A stretch of DNA of 44,599 nucleotides. Origin: an uncultured Flavobacteriales bacterium (lineage in GTDB: Bacteria > Bacteroidota > Bacteroidia > Flavobacteriales_G > Salibacteraceae). Below the pieces are notes generated by a model. It was not told where the DNA came from. It made no database searches and saw only the letters and a list, made by a program, of their open reading frames with translations. Where the stretch lies: contig CALCCE010000259.1 of assembly GCA_937899835.1 (NCBI GenBank), positions 1-44,599 on the forward strand, read 5' to 3'. Made by a program: the position numbers and the translations under genes. This document shows positions 7,504 to 17,039 of this stretch, in pieces. Numbering within the stretch: the first letter of the stretch is position 1; each line of letters begins with the position of its first letter.

Positions 7504-8626
7504 CGGGAACGGCGTTGGTAGGGGCCCAGATCGGCAACAAAAGTTGGGCAAATTGAAGGTTGGCCGCTCCGTTCAAATGGCTGGGGTCCGCGAAATCCCG
7601 GACTGTCCACGGATGGGCTACTATTTGCCTGGCAAAGACGGCTTCCGATTGCCGTGCCTCTGCTTCCATGGCCCGGTTGAAATGCCCGAGGGTAGAAAGC
7701 ATTTCTTCCTCTGGCACAAAGGGCACCCACCACGCCAGTTGATCGTTGGCAATGGCTTCGGCGTGCAACAGCTGAGGGACAAAGATTGGTTGCGCACCCA
7801 TTCCCTTGATCAAGGCCACCAATGTGTGCAGGTTTTGTGCATACGATTCCAGCGCCAGGTTTGCCGTGGTATCCGACCAGGATTTATACTGTTGGTAGTA
7901 GCTGGAGGTTGGATAAAGGTCCAACTCTTGCAAGCCAATCACCACCGACTTGAGCATCGCCAAAGGTGGCAGGCGGTTGCGGTAAGATTGTCCCAGGCCC
8001 AGTCGTAGGTTAGGTTCGTGAAAGTTGGACTGATCCCGTTCGAGGCCAGCCACAAAAGAACTTTGGAGGTCATTCAGGCCCGCGTGAACGATCACATAAT
8101 CGGGTTGATAGGTAGGCAAGTGAAGCCCGGAAAACACCACATGTTCGACCGAATTGTGCCCTGGTATGCCAAAATTGAGTACTTCGAAGGAGTCGGGCAG
8201 CAAGCTATCGAGGTAGTGGGGCCAGGTTTCCCAATCGTTGACGCCTACCCCATAAGAGGTGGAGCCACCCACCACTGCAATGCGCACTTTCGATTTTGGC
8301 GTTTCGGCCACCGGACCCCGAAAACCTTCGGCATTGTGGGTAATCACTTTGCCGTTGAAACTGAGTTTGAGGTTGGGTTTGGGCGTGGCCACCAGGTAGG
8401 GGTCGGCCTCAAAAAATTCGATGTTGTAATTCTCTCGTCCCCGAAAGGTCCAGGTACCGGTGTAGTAGAAGTAAAACAGCACGCAGCCGCCTTCTAAAAC
8501 GAGAAGTAAAAACAACCCGTAGCTAAGGCGCAGCAGGGGTTTGCCTTGCCGGGATTTTCGAGTGATGAAAGCAGCTAAAAAGGTGCCGATCACCAACAAC
8601 AACCAACCGGTATAGATTTTCAGCAT
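7490..8626 (-). CDS. Membrane-anchored SGNH/GDSL hydrolase
   Basis: The 378-residue protein has two N-terminal membrane helices (about 5-20 and 33-56) and a soluble domain that would face the periplasm. All SGNH blocks can be seen: GGSTSYG with nucleophile Ser122, the block-II Gly in NFGIPGHNS (152-159), HAGLND with Asn185, and DPSHLN with Asp347 and His350. Family members are esterases or acyl-hydrolases, and several act on polysaccharide or peptidoglycan O-acyl groups. It overlaps the DUF6056-like gene by 14 bp, so the two products may work on the same surface glycan or lipid. This partner idea is inference. The phosphatase-like lipoprotein gene ends 67 bp upstream. Confidence 0.85.
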   Translation of the reverse strand: MLKIYTGWLLLVIGTFLAAFITRKSRQGKPLLRLSYGLFLLLVLEGGCVLFYFYYTGTWTFRGRENYNIEFFEADPYLVATPKPNLKLSFNGKVITHNAEGFRGPVAETPKSKVRIAVVGGSTSYGVGVNDWETWPHYLDSLLPDSFEVLNFGIPGHNSVEHVVFSGLHLPTYQPDYVIVHAGLNDLQSSFVAGLERDQSNFHEPNLRLGLGQSYRNRLPPLAMLKSVVIGLQELDLYPTSSYYQQYKSWSDTTANLALESYAQNLHTLVALIKGMGAQPIFVPQLLHAEAIANDQLAWWVPFVPEEEMLSTLGHFNRAMEAEARQSEAVFARQIVAHPWTVRDFADPSHLNGAANLQFAQLLLPIWAPTNAVPDGLP

Positions 8627-8693
8627 TGAAGTACACAGAAAGAAGTCGGTCGCTAAGATAACAAATGCGAGGTGCCGGAAAAGGGCAGGAGCA

Positions 8694-9734
8694 TCAACGA
8701 AAGAGTTCCCACATCACCAGGTTTTCGTTGGCAGGATTGGGAATGCGGAGCAATTCGGCTGCAGTAGCCGAAATGTTCACTTGCTCAAACCGGGTATCGG
8801 TCACCAGGTCGGTGCGAAAATCGGGACCGACGGCAAAAAAGTTGATGTGGCGACATCCATCACAGTAGTCGCCATGGCTAATGAAACCGTCGGCCACATC
8901 GTCGAGGTGGCGGCCATGGTCGTTGGTTACAAACAGGGTGGTTTTTCCACCCATTTCCGGGTCAGTTTGTATGTGTTTCCAGATTTCCCAAACCTGATCG
9001 TCGGTGGTGCGAATGCCGTTGATGTATTGGGGCCAATCGTTTCTGTGGCCAAATACATCCGGGTCCATTAGGTTGACGATGGTAAGGTGAGGATGGTGCT
9101 GCGTCAGTATTTTTTTGAGCTCTACCACCGTTTCTGCATCGCTGCCGTAGCCCGAACCGTTGCCACCTCCGTTGGTTCCACACCAGGAGGAAGGTAGAAA
9201 TTGATCTTTCCATTCGCGATGGCTGGTATTGGCCAGCACTTCGATTTTGTCTTTTGAACCCACGACCCAGGTGTCGGTGGCGGGTGCTCCGGTCATTTTG
9301 CGGTAGATCTGCATCAACGAAGGCCGGGCAGGAAAGTCTTTGCCACTGTTGTTGATGTCTTGGTTGCAACCCGTAGCCAGGGCCACATGGCCGTTGATGG
9401 TGCGGGTCACCCCTTCGTTATACATTGCGGTGCCGACAATTCCTTGTGGCGCTAAATCATTGGCCATGTGCGGAATCAATTCCTTTTCGGGATCTCCCCA
9501 GGTTTCGGAATACCGGGGGCCGTCCACTACCATGATCACCACATGTTCAGTTGCGTAGTTTTTGCTGGTGACCACCGCCACGGTGGCCAGGTCGATGCAA
9601 GTTTGCCGAGGTTCGGAATAGTAGGGGAAAGGGGGTGGAGGGTCGGTTTCACATCCAGGCAAAAGCACGCTTAGGCAACACATTATCGGTACCAACAGCC
9701 ACTTTTTCCTCCAGAGGTATTCCTTCCCACACAT
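8694..9734 (-). CDS. Alkaline-phosphatase-superfamily lipoprotein
   Basis: The 346-residue protein is started at the ATG at 9734; an in-frame TTG lies 21 bp further out. The N-terminus is a lipoprotein signal (WRKKWLLVPIMCCLSVLLPGC, read as basic residues, hydrophobic core and lipobox LPGC, with the lipidated Cys near residue 28). The body carries the metal-site pattern of the superfamily: an Asp in IMVVDGPRY, the nucleophile region VTRTINGHVALATG, DPDVFGHRNDW, and TNDHGRH with a following SHGD. Members include phosphatases, phosphodiesterases and sulfatases. No formylglycine C/SxPxR motif is visible, so a sulfatase is less likely. It would be anchored to a membrane facing the periplasm or outside. 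The specific substrate is unknown. Confidence 0.8.
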   Translation of the reverse strand: MCGKEYLWRKKWLLVPIMCCLSVLLPGCETDPPPPFPYYSEPRQTCIDLATVAVVTSKNYATEHVVIMVVDGPRYSETWGDPEKELIPHMANDLAPQGIVGTAMYNEGVTRTINGHVALATGCNQDINNSGKDFPARPSLMQIYRKMTGAPATDTWVVGSKDKIEVLANTSHREWKDQFLPSSWCGTNGGGNGSGYGSDAETVVELKKILTQHHPHLTIVNLMDPDVFGHRNDWPQYINGIRTTDDQVWEIWKHIQTDPEMGGKTTLFVTNDHGRHLDDVADGFISHGDYCDGCRHINFFAVGPDFRTDLVTDTRFEQVNISATAAELLRIPNPANENLVMWELFR

Positions 9735-9792
9735 CAGCAAAGCAAATTTAAACAATCGGAATTAAGCAGAGACAAACGATTTCAAAACACGG

Positions 9793-11868
9793 TTAAACCA
9801 AGCTTGTTGTGTTGGCTGCCTTGGGCGATTTAGACCGGCTCTCTTGCACTGCTGCGGCAATTTTGCCGTAAAGATCAGCCATGTCAAAAGGTTTGGTCAA
9901 ATAGTCGTTCATACCCGCAGAAAGACATTTCTGGCGCTCCGAGGCTTCCGCATGGGCGGTCATCGCAATGATAGGGATTGCCTTTTGTGGACCCGACTGT
10001 CGGATCGACCGCGTGGTTACCAGGCCGTTCATCACCGGCATCTGTACGTCCATCAACACCAGATCGTAGGACTTTTTCGACATCATTTCCAGGGCTTGAA
10101 AACCATTTTCTGCTACATCCGTGGTAAACGACCAGCGGCTGAGTACTTTGGTAGCCAACAGTTGGTTGAGGCGGTTGTCTTCTACCAGCAGAATTTCCAA
10201 GGCGCCCAAGCGGTGACGGTCAAACAGGTCTTCCGGTTGAGAGTCTTCCACAATTTTGATGATGGTCTTTAGAGGGACCACTACATCAAAGCGAGAACCT
10301 TCGCCGGGAGAACTCTTCAGTTCGATGGTGCCACCCAACAGGTCGAGCAGGCGTTTCACAATGGTAAGGCCCAAACCAGTACCACCAAATTTTCGGGTAG
10401 TGTCCGAACTCGCCTGACTAAAACTCTCGAAAATGCTGGCCTGCTTGCTTTTGTGAATGCCAATTCCAGAATCTTTGACGGTAAGTCTGACCCATGTGGC
10501 TTCCGCTTCTTCTTTGTCGATGTTCACTTCCAAAGAAACCTGCCCTTCGGTGGTGAATTTAATGGCATTGCTCAGCAGGTTGGTAAGAATCTGTGTGATC
10601 CGCACCGGATCGCCGGTAAATGATTTTGGAAAGGCGTTGCTGTAGCGAAAGGTAAAATCCAGTTGCTTTTCTTGCGCCAACGGAAGCAGCATTTTGTGCA
10701 CTTGCTCTACCACATCGCGCAAATTGAAATCGATGTGTTCGATACCCAGTTTGCCAGCTTCAATTTTTGAAAGATCCAGGATGTCGTTGATCAACACCAA
10801 CAGGTTTTCTCCGGCGGTATTGATAATGCTCAGGTATTCGTGTTGTTCTTCGTTGATGTTGGTATCCAACAGCAGTTTGGTGAAGCCCAATACCGCATTC
10901 ATCGGCGTCCGAATTTCATGGCTCATGTTGGCCAGGAATTGCTCTTTGAAACGTACCGTTTGCAAGGCCTGATTACGAGCATCAATGAGCTCTTCTTCGG
11001 TGGCCTTGCGTTTGGTGATGTCGCGCACTACCGCATACATCAGGTTGGCCTCCCGGTTGAGGGTGGTCGACCATGAAGTCCACCGGTAGCTTTCATCCTG
11101 GTGGCGCAAGCGCATCCGTAAGAAGGTTTGCGGCTTTCCGTTCCGCAGTTTTTCCAATCCTTTTTCGGCCAATCCACAATCATCGGGGTGCACCAGCAAT
11201 TTCCAGTTGCTTTGCCGCAGGGCTTCCACAGGCCATCCCAAAATTTTTGTCCAGGCTGGATTCACCTGGTGCAAATTGCCTTCCAGGTCGGAAATCACCA
11301 TTAGGTCTACCGAGAGGTTGAAAATACGATCGCGTTCTTCTTCGGCCCGTTTCCGGTGGTCGGTGTTCGAAATTCTGCCTACCATGCGGTAGGCCCGGCC
11401 ATTTTCGTTGCGCAGGCATTGGCCTTTGTGCACCGTCCACACGTAATGGTCGTTGGTGTGGAGCAGGCGGTGTTCACTTTGAAAGTGTTCGGTGTTGCCT
11501 TTCAGGTGTTCAATCAAGCGTTGGCGCACAACATCCCGGTCCTCCGGATGAATGAGCAATTGCCATTTGTTGTTGTCAAATACTTCGGGAGATGGATGGC
11601 CAATGATGTCCATGCATTCCTTCGAAAGGCTAATCAGGTTGTCTTGAATGTCCCAATCCCAAAGGCCGTCAGCGGTGCCTTCAATGGCGAGGTGATACCG
11701 TTCAATTTGTTCGATGTGCTCTAAGTCGGCCTTGTGCAGTTTTCGCCAGTTGGCTTCGTAGTTTTCGTAGGTATGGCTGATGGATTGCAGCAATTCCTGC
11801 AAGTCGGGATGGTCAGCCAGATTCTCCGGCAAGTGTTTGGCCAATTGTTGTTGCAGAAGTGAGTGCAT
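9793..11868 (-). CDS. Hybrid sensor histidine kinase (PAS-PAS-HisKA-HATPase-REC)
   Basis: The 691-residue protein has no signal peptide or membrane helix, so it is probably cytosolic. A coiled N-terminus (about 1-55) leads into two PAS/PAC modules (about 58-178 and 180-290, the latter ending VRDITKRKA). The phosphorylation site is His317 in NMSHEIRTPMN. The ATPase has the N-box around Asn434, G1 DSGIG at 467-471 and G2 GGTGLG at 495-500. A receiver domain follows from about 557, with acidic residues in LLVEDN, phosphoacceptor Asp607 in LMDVQMP, and the conserved Lys in LTKPFD. No partner regulator or output domain lies nearby, so phosphate must be passed to a distant protein or used internally. 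Confidence 0.92.
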   Translation of the reverse strand: MHSLLQQQLAKHLPENLADHPDLQELLQSISHTYENYEANWRKLHKADLEHIEQIERYHLAIEGTADGLWDWDIQDNLISLSKECMDIIGHPSPEVFDNNKWQLLIHPEDRDVVRQRLIEHLKGNTEHFQSEHRLLHTNDHYVWTVHKGQCLRNENGRAYRMVGRISNTDHRKRAEEERDRIFNLSVDLMVISDLEGNLHQVNPAWTKILGWPVEALRQSNWKLLVHPDDCGLAEKGLEKLRNGKPQTFLRMRLRHQDESYRWTSWSTTLNREANLMYAVVRDITKRKATEEELIDARNQALQTVRFKEQFLANMSHEIRTPMNAVLGFTKLLLDTNINEEQHEYLSIINTAGENLLVLINDILDLSKIEAGKLGIEHIDFNLRDVVEQVHKMLLPLAQEKQLDFTFRYSNAFPKSFTGDPVRITQILTNLLSNAIKFTTEGQVSLEVNIDKEEAEATWVRLTVKDSGIGIHKSKQASIFESFSQASSDTTRKFGGTGLGLTIVKRLLDLLGGTIELKSSPGEGSRFDVVVPLKTIIKIVEDSQPEDLFDRHRLGALEILLVEDNRLNQLLATKVLSRWSFTTDVAENGFQALEMMSKKSYDLVLMDVQMPVMNGLVTTRSIRQSGPQKAIPIIAMTAHAEASERQKCLSAGMNDYLTKPFDMADLYGKIAAAVQESRSKSPKAANTTSLV

Positions 11869-11968
11869 ATACGTTTAGAGCAGTATGAAAAACATCATTT
11901 TGATGGGCGTAATTCATTTACGAAAAAAAGCGGCAGAAGTTGCCAAACCCCAGAATTGCCGGCTGAAA

Positions 11969-14830
11969 TCAGGCCTCGGCAGGTGTTCCTTCCAGTTCTT
12001 CCAACAAAAATCGGCCGGTATGGCTTTCGGGGTGATGGAGCAGAGCCTCCGGTGTACCACTGAACAACAAAGTGCCTCCGCCTTTGCCACCTTCGGGCCC
12101 AAGGTCGATGATGTGGTCGGCTACTTTAATGATGTCCAGGTTGTGCTCAATTACCAATACCGTATTGCCCTGGTCTACCAAACGGTCGAGTACTTCTAAC
12201 AGAATGCGGATGTCTTCAAAGTGAAGGCCGGTTGTGGGTTCATCCAGGATGTAGAAAGTTTTTCCGGTACTGCGTTTGCTCAGTTCCGAAGCCAGCTTTA
12301 CCCGTTGCGCCTCGCCTCCCGAAAGGGTGGTGGAGCTTTGCCCCAAGGTGATGTAGCCCAGGCCTACGTCTTTTAGCGCTCTGATTTTTTGAACGATGGA
12401 TGGCACGTGTTCAAAGAATTCTACGGCCGTAGAAATCGTCATGTCCAGCACATCGGAAACAGATTTCCCTTTGTAGCGGATTTCTAAAGTTTCCCGGTTG
12501 TAGCGCTTGCCGCGACAAGTTTCGCAGGTCACGTATACATCCGGCAAAAAATTCATCTCGATGGTTTTTAAACCTGCTCCCTGGCACGTTTCACAGCGCC
12601 CACCTTTGACGTTGAACGAAAACCGGCCCGGCTTGTAGGCTCGGATTTTTGCTTCTGGCAATTGGGCAAACAAGTTGCGAATGTCGGTGAATACTCCGGT
12701 GTAGGTCGCCGGATTGGAACGTGGGGTTCTTCCGATCGGCGATTGATCGATTTCAATCACCTTGTCGATGTGGTCGAGGCCAGTCACCTTTTTGTAAGGC
12801 AGTGGTTTGCGCACCGAACGGTAGATGTGCTGGTTGAGAATAGGGTAGAGGGTTTCGTTGATGAGGGTCGACTTGCCGCTACCCGATACCCCGGTTACAC
12901 AGATGAATTTTCCGAGTGGAAAGGTGACGTTTACCGTTTGCAGGTTGTTGCCGCTGGCTCCTTTCAGGATGAGTTTTTTACCATTCCCCTTTCTCCGTTT
13001 GGGCGGAACGGGAATTTCCATGGTACCACCCAAGTAGGCCGAAGTGAGGGTATCCAATCCGAATAGCGATTCGGGCTTGCCTTCCGCTACGATCTTACCA
13101 CCGTGTACTCCGGCTCTTGGTCCTACGTCCAACACGTGGTCGGCGGCCAAAATCATGTCTTTGTCGTGTTCTACCACAATCACCGAGTTGCCCACGTCCC
13201 GCAAATCTTGCAGGGCCTGGATCAATCGGCGGTTGTCGCGTTGGTGCAGGCCAATGCTGGGCTCATCCAAAATGTAGAGTACACCCACCAGTTGCGACCC
13301 GATTTGGGTAGCCAGTCGAATGCGCTGGGCTTCTCCCCCGGAGAGCGACCGCGAACTGCGGTGCAAGGTGAGGTAGTCAAGGCCCACGTCCAACAAAAAT
13401 GAAATGCGGTTGCGAATCTCTTTCAGTACCTCCCGACCAATGGTGTTTTGGCGATCGCTCAAGCGCTCCTCCAGGTTCTCAAGCCAGGCTTTGAGCTCCA
13501 CAATGTCCATTTGGGCGAGGTCGGCAATGTTTTTATTGTCCAGCTTAAAATAGAGTGCTTCTTTTTTCAAGCGGCTGCCTTCACAGGTAGTGCAAACAAT
13601 CCGGTTCATGAAGCTGCTGGCCCAGCGGTTGGCCGCTTTGCCGGTGTTTTCTTTCAACTGCTGGTTGATGGCCTGCACCACCCCTTCAAAGTTGATGTTG
13701 TAGGAGCGAGACACACCAAGCGATTCGCTTTTGACCGAAAACTGTTCGTCGGTACCGTAGAGAATCACCTGCAAGGCTTCCTCAGAAATATCTTTCACCG
13801 GTGTGGTGAGCTTGAAGTCGTAGCGTTCGCCGATAGCGGCAATTTGTCGAAAGATCCAATTGTCTTTGTAGGGGCCCAGTGGAGCAATGCCGCCTTTTTT
13901 GATGCTCATTTTTGGATCGGGAATGATCTTTTTCAAATCAATTTCCAACACCGTACCCAAGCCGTTGCATTTGGCACAAGCTCCGTAAGGCGAATTGAAC
14001 GAAAACATGTTGGGTGCCGGCTCGTCGTAGCTAACGCCACTGGTGGGGCACATCAACGACCGGCTGAAAAAACGGGCGTCTTTGGAGTCGTGTTCCATCA
14101 CCATGATCACGCCTTTTCCGTGCTTCATGGCCACCTTGAGGGAGTCAACCACCCGTTGGCGTTCCGAGGCTTCTACCGCAATTCGGTCGATCACAATTTC
14201 GATGTCGTGCACCTTGTAGCGGTCTACCTGCATGCGCTCTTTGAGCTGTAGCACTTCACCATCTACCCGCACCCGCAAAAAACCCTGGCGGCTAATTTGC
14301 TGAAACAATTCGCGGTAGTGGCCTTTGCGGCCTTTCACCACGGGTGCCAGCATCAATATTTTTTTGCCCGCGTATTCCGACAAGATCAGGTCTACGATCT
14401 GGTCGTCTGAGTAGCGCACCATCTTCTCGCCCGTTACGTACGAGAAGGCATCGGAAGCCCGTGCGTAGAGCAGGCGCATGAAATCGTAGATCTCGGTAAT
14501 GGTGCCCACCGTAGAACGTGGACTTTTGTTCACCGTTTTTTGCTCGATGGAGATCACCGGGCTCAGGCCGGTGATTTTGTCCACGTCTGGCCGTTCCATC
14601 TTGCCCAAAAACTGCCGGGCGTAGGCGGAGAAGCTGTCGATGTACCGGCGTTGGCCCTCCGCATAGATCGTGTCGAAAGCCAATGAACTTTTGCCGCTAC
14701 CACTCAGTCCGGTGATGACCACCAGCTGGTTGCGTGGAATTTGAACGTTGATGTTTCTCAGGTTGTGTGCTCGTGCACCGTACACCTCTAAATATTCTTC
14801 GGTGGTGGCTTCGGTCAAAGTTTCGTTCAT
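11969..14830 (-). CDS. uvrA: UvrABC excinuclease subunit A
   Basis: The 953-residue protein is the damage-recognition ATPase of nucleotide excision repair. The start is set at the ATG at 14830, since the only longer start is a TTG 15 bp upstream. Both ABC modules are complete: Walker A GLSGSGKSS near residue 40 and GVSGSGKST near 650, signature motifs LSGGEAQR in both halves, and Walker B LDEPS/LDEPT. The insertion-domain zinc finger CETCQGAG...CETCRGKR is intact. In the first finger one cysteine pair reads CPTSG rather than CPICG, paired with CAKC. I recall that form from other Bacteroidota UvrA proteins. It lies 18 bp after the transglycosylase gene. Confidence 0.97.
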   Translation of the reverse strand: MNETLTEATTEEYLEVYGARAHNLRNINVQIPRNQLVVITGLSGSGKSSLAFDTIYAEGQRRYIDSFSAYARQFLGKMERPDVDKITGLSPVISIEQKTVNKSPRSTVGTITEIYDFMRLLYARASDAFSYVTGEKMVRYSDDQIVDLILSEYAGKKILMLAPVVKGRKGHYRELFQQISRQGFLRVRVDGEVLQLKERMQVDRYKVHDIEIVIDRIAVEASERQRVVDSLKVAMKHGKGVIMVMEHDSKDARFFSRSLMCPTSGVSYDEPAPNMFSFNSPYGACAKCNGLGTVLEIDLKKIIPDPKMSIKKGGIAPLGPYKDNWIFRQIAAIGERYDFKLTTPVKDISEEALQVILYGTDEQFSVKSESLGVSRSYNINFEGVVQAINQQLKENTGKAANRWASSFMNRIVCTTCEGSRLKKEALYFKLDNKNIADLAQMDIVELKAWLENLEERLSDRQNTIGREVLKEIRNRISFLLDVGLDYLTLHRSSRSLSGGEAQRIRLATQIGSQLVGVLYILDEPSIGLHQRDNRRLIQALQDLRDVGNSVIVVEHDKDMILAADHVLDVGPRAGVHGGKIVAEGKPESLFGLDTLTSAYLGGTMEIPVPPKRRKGNGKKLILKGASGNNLQTVNVTFPLGKFICVTGVSGSGKSTLINETLYPILNQHIYRSVRKPLPYKKVTGLDHIDKVIEIDQSPIGRTPRSNPATYTGVFTDIRNLFAQLPEAKIRAYKPGRFSFNVKGGRCETCQGAGLKTIEMNFLPDVYVTCETCRGKRYNRETLEIRYKGKSVSDVLDMTISTAVEFFEHVPSIVQKIRALKDVGLGYITLGQSSTTLSGGEAQRVKLASELSKRSTGKTFYILDEPTTGLHFEDIRILLEVLDRLVDQGNTVLVIEHNLDIIKVADHIIDLGPEGGKGGGTLLFSGTPEALLHHPESHTGRFLLEELEGTPAEA

Positions 14831-14848
14831 GCCGCTATCGTTCAAAAA

Positions 14849-15892
14849 TCAAGGACCCTTCTTCTTTTGATTAGAAGCAGTGTCTGGCTCCGCAGTAGGT
14901 TCCGGCCATTCAACCGGTTCAACCATTAATTGTTCGGCAAAACCCGGTTGAGGCAGGTGAATTTCATAGGTTTTTCCCGATCGGTTGTTCAGGTAAGTCC
15001 TGCGCAGCCAAGGGTTGAGCAACTTCAACACTTTGTAGTTGATGCCCTGCTGGCGGGCGAAGAGGGCGAGGTCGGAAATGGCAGTATCTACCGTTATTTT
15101 ATGAGTGGCGATAGGAACGTAGAGGTCTTTGCTGCGGAATTGAAATCCGTATTTATTCGGGTTGCTCAGGATTTCTTTTACCGCCAGAATGCGAAACAAG
15201 TAGCGCGAAGTTTCGGTACCGAGCAGCAAGTCGTAATAGTTGTTTACCTGTTGCCGGTTGAGTTGTTTTTGTAGCCCGGGCATGCCCATGTTGTAGGAGG
15301 CAGCTGCCAAAGTCCAACTCCCAAACTTCTCTTTGGCTTTCGTCAGGTATTGGCAGGCGGCTAAAGTGGCCTTTTCGAGGTGATAGCGTTCGTCTACTTC
15401 TTCGTTGATCTCCAAATCATTTTCGCGGCCGGCAGCTTTCATAAATTGCCAAAAGCCCACTGCTCCGGCCGGTGAAACTACATTTTGAAATCCGCTTTCA
15501 ATCAGGGAAAGGTACTTGAAATCGTCGGGCACACCGTTTTGTGCCAAAATGGGTTCAATAACCGGAAACCACTTGTTGGCCCGCTTGATGAACAGAAGCG
15601 TTTGCGATTGCCAATAGGTGTTCACCAACAATTCGCGGTCGAAGCGTTCGCGCAAATCGATTTTTTCTAAAGGAACCTTTTCTTCCGCAAAACGCAGGTT
15701 CTCCGGCAGGTTCAAAGAATAGATTTGGTAGTTGCGTTGAAATTGCTCGTGGTGTTGCTGGTCTTTCTTTTCGTCGGTGGTAGAAAAGCTGAAAAGCCGA
15801 CCCAAACTAAAAGCGACAATGAGTAAGCCAACCGGAAACCAAATTTTGGGGTTGGACAACCAAGAGGTAACGCGATCAGGAGGATTGGGCAT
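14849..15892 (-). CDS. Membrane-anchored lytic transglycosylase (SLT domain, MltD-like)
   Basis: The protein has 347 residues from the ATG at 15892 (MPNPPDRV). This start overlaps the upstream transferase gene by 17 bp and places one membrane helix at about residues 16-37. The SLT fold is clear: the catalytic glutamate in SLIESGF, SPAGAVGFWQFM, the AAASYNMG motif, and the tyrosine-containing tail region. Such enzymes cleave the MurNAc-GlcNAc bond with 1,6-anhydro product formation. Residues after about 270 (ISDLALFARQQGINYKVLKLLNPWLR) resemble a degenerate LysM-like unit. The C-terminus is a short Pro/Glu/Lys tail. It sits between a WecA-like gene and uvrA in one tight minus-strand run. Confidence 0.88.
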   Translation of the reverse strand: MPNPPDRVTSWLSNPKIWFPVGLLIVAFSLGRLFSFSTTDEKKDQQHHEQFQRNYQIYSLNLPENLRFAEEKVPLEKIDLRERFDRELLVNTYWQSQTLLFIKRANKWFPVIEPILAQNGVPDDFKYLSLIESGFQNVVSPAGAVGFWQFMKAAGRENDLEINEEVDERYHLEKATLAACQYLTKAKEKFGSWTLAAASYNMGMPGLQKQLNRQQVNNYYDLLLGTETSRYLFRILAVKEILSNPNKYGFQFRSKDLYVPIATHKITVDTAISDLALFARQQGINYKVLKLLNPWLRRTYLNNRSGKTYEIHLPQPGFAEQLMVEPVEWPEPTAEPDTASNQKKKGP

Positions 15893-16958
15893 GAAACCGT
15901 GCTTTCGCTTTTTTGTGTTGCGTAGTGTAGTAAAGTCCTCCGAGCACCGCCAGAAAGTACACAGCAAAAAATCCGTAAAACCAGGGAGAGGAAGAAGGGA
16001 TAAAGTTAACGATCACACAGCTAATAGCGAACGAAACGGAGCAAATTGCTCCAAAAAGTAGTGCTACTTGCCGGTCGGTCAGCCCCAGGTAACTCAGGTG
16101 ATGGGTAGTGTGGTCCTTGCCTCCCACAAAGGGGCTTTGGCCCCGTCGAAGCCGGTTGATGATGACCGTAGCTGTATCGGAAATGGGAATGATGAAGGCC
16201 AGCGCTACCAGTAAAATTTGGCGCAAAGCACTGTCCGTTGCTCCCGAAGGGTCGTTCCAAAAAAACGCAATGCCCGCCACCGATAAGATGATGCCCAAAA
16301 ATTGACTTCCGGTGTCGCCCATAAACATTTTTGAAGGGTTCCAATTGTAGTAGAGGAAACCCAACAAACCTCCCAGTGAACCCAGTAGCAGCACCAAAAA
16401 GAAAACATCTACAGTGGCTTGAGCGAGGCAAACCATGAGGGCGATGGCCAAAATGAAACTGGAAACCAAGGTGGTGATGGCGTCCATGTTGTCGAGCATG
16501 TTGATGGAGTTCATCACCGCTACCACCCACAATACCGTAAGGGCATAGTTGAGCCAGGGATTGGAAAACAATTCAATGCAGGTGCCAGTGAAGGCCAACA
16601 GGAGGCCACAACCTACCTGAACCCCAAATTTCAACAGGGGCGTGGTGTTGTAGGCATCGTCGGAGAGGCCCATGAGAAAAGCCATGACCGTAGCCCCTAA
16701 AATGCCGGCGTGTTGCCAGTTGGCCGCTGTGGCTGCGGGGTTGAACAAAAACACATAGCTCAGGTAGGCCACCAGAAACACAATGAAAAAGGAGATGCCT
16801 CCCAGGGCTGGTTTGGAGGTGCCGCTCCAACGAATAATGGATTCGTCGTGGTTGCGAATGCCCAGCGTGCGTGACAACTGTAGCAAAATACGGTTCAGTA
16901 CCAGCGACAGCAGGGTCATCAGCCCAAGGAAAATCACGTATTTAAAACTGGACTCCAA
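15876..16958 (-). CDS. WecA/MraY-family undecaprenyl-phosphate sugar-1-phosphate transferase
   Basis: The 360-residue polytopic protein begins at a TTG. An in-frame stop lies only three codons upstream, and the next ATG would remove the first membrane helix. About ten helices are visible. Family motifs are present: the early cytosolic loop RWSGTSKPALGG, the acidic SINMLDNMDAI motif, MFMGDTGSQFLG, and the basic DHTTHHLSYLGL loop. Such enzymes transfer GlcNAc-1-P or another sugar-1-P to undecaprenyl phosphate and start glycan assembly. The adjoining rfbC and Wzc/Wza genes suggest a surface polysaccharide, not peptidoglycan (MraY). The C-terminus is short and basic. A role as initiating transferase of the neighbouring exopolysaccharide is inferred. 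Confidence 0.88.
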   Translation of the reverse strand: MESSFKYVIFLGLMTLLSLVLNRILLQLSRTLGIRNHDESIIRWSGTSKPALGGISFFIVFLVAYLSYVFLFNPAATAANWQHAGILGATVMAFLMGLSDDAYNTTPLLKFGVQVGCGLLLAFTGTCIELFSNPWLNYALTVLWVVAVMNSINMLDNMDAITTLVSSFILAIALMVCLAQATVDVFFLVLLLGSLGGLLGFLYYNWNPSKMFMGDTGSQFLGIILSVAGIAFFWNDPSGATDSALRQILLVALAFIIPISDTATVIINRLRRGQSPFVGGKDHTTHHLSYLGLTDRQVALLFGAICSVSFAISCVIVNFIPSSSPWFYGFFAVYFLAVLGGLYYTTQHKKAKARFHAQSS

Positions 16959-17039
16959 AAGAAATCAGCGAGCTATTTCGCTGAAGAAAGGCATCTGGTG
17001 AGCATCAGCGAAGGCGGCAAAAATAGAGCAGTTGACCCA

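Noticed and set aside
8694-9734. Sulfatase annotation for the phosphatase-like lipoprotein
   Set aside because: No C/S-x-P-x-R formylglycine motif is seen; the Thr-containing TRTINGH region fits the phosphatase/phosphodiesterase branch better.
13448-14251. 267-codon plus-strand open frame opposite uvrA
   Set aside because: uvrA is unmistakable on the minus strand and fully covers the region.
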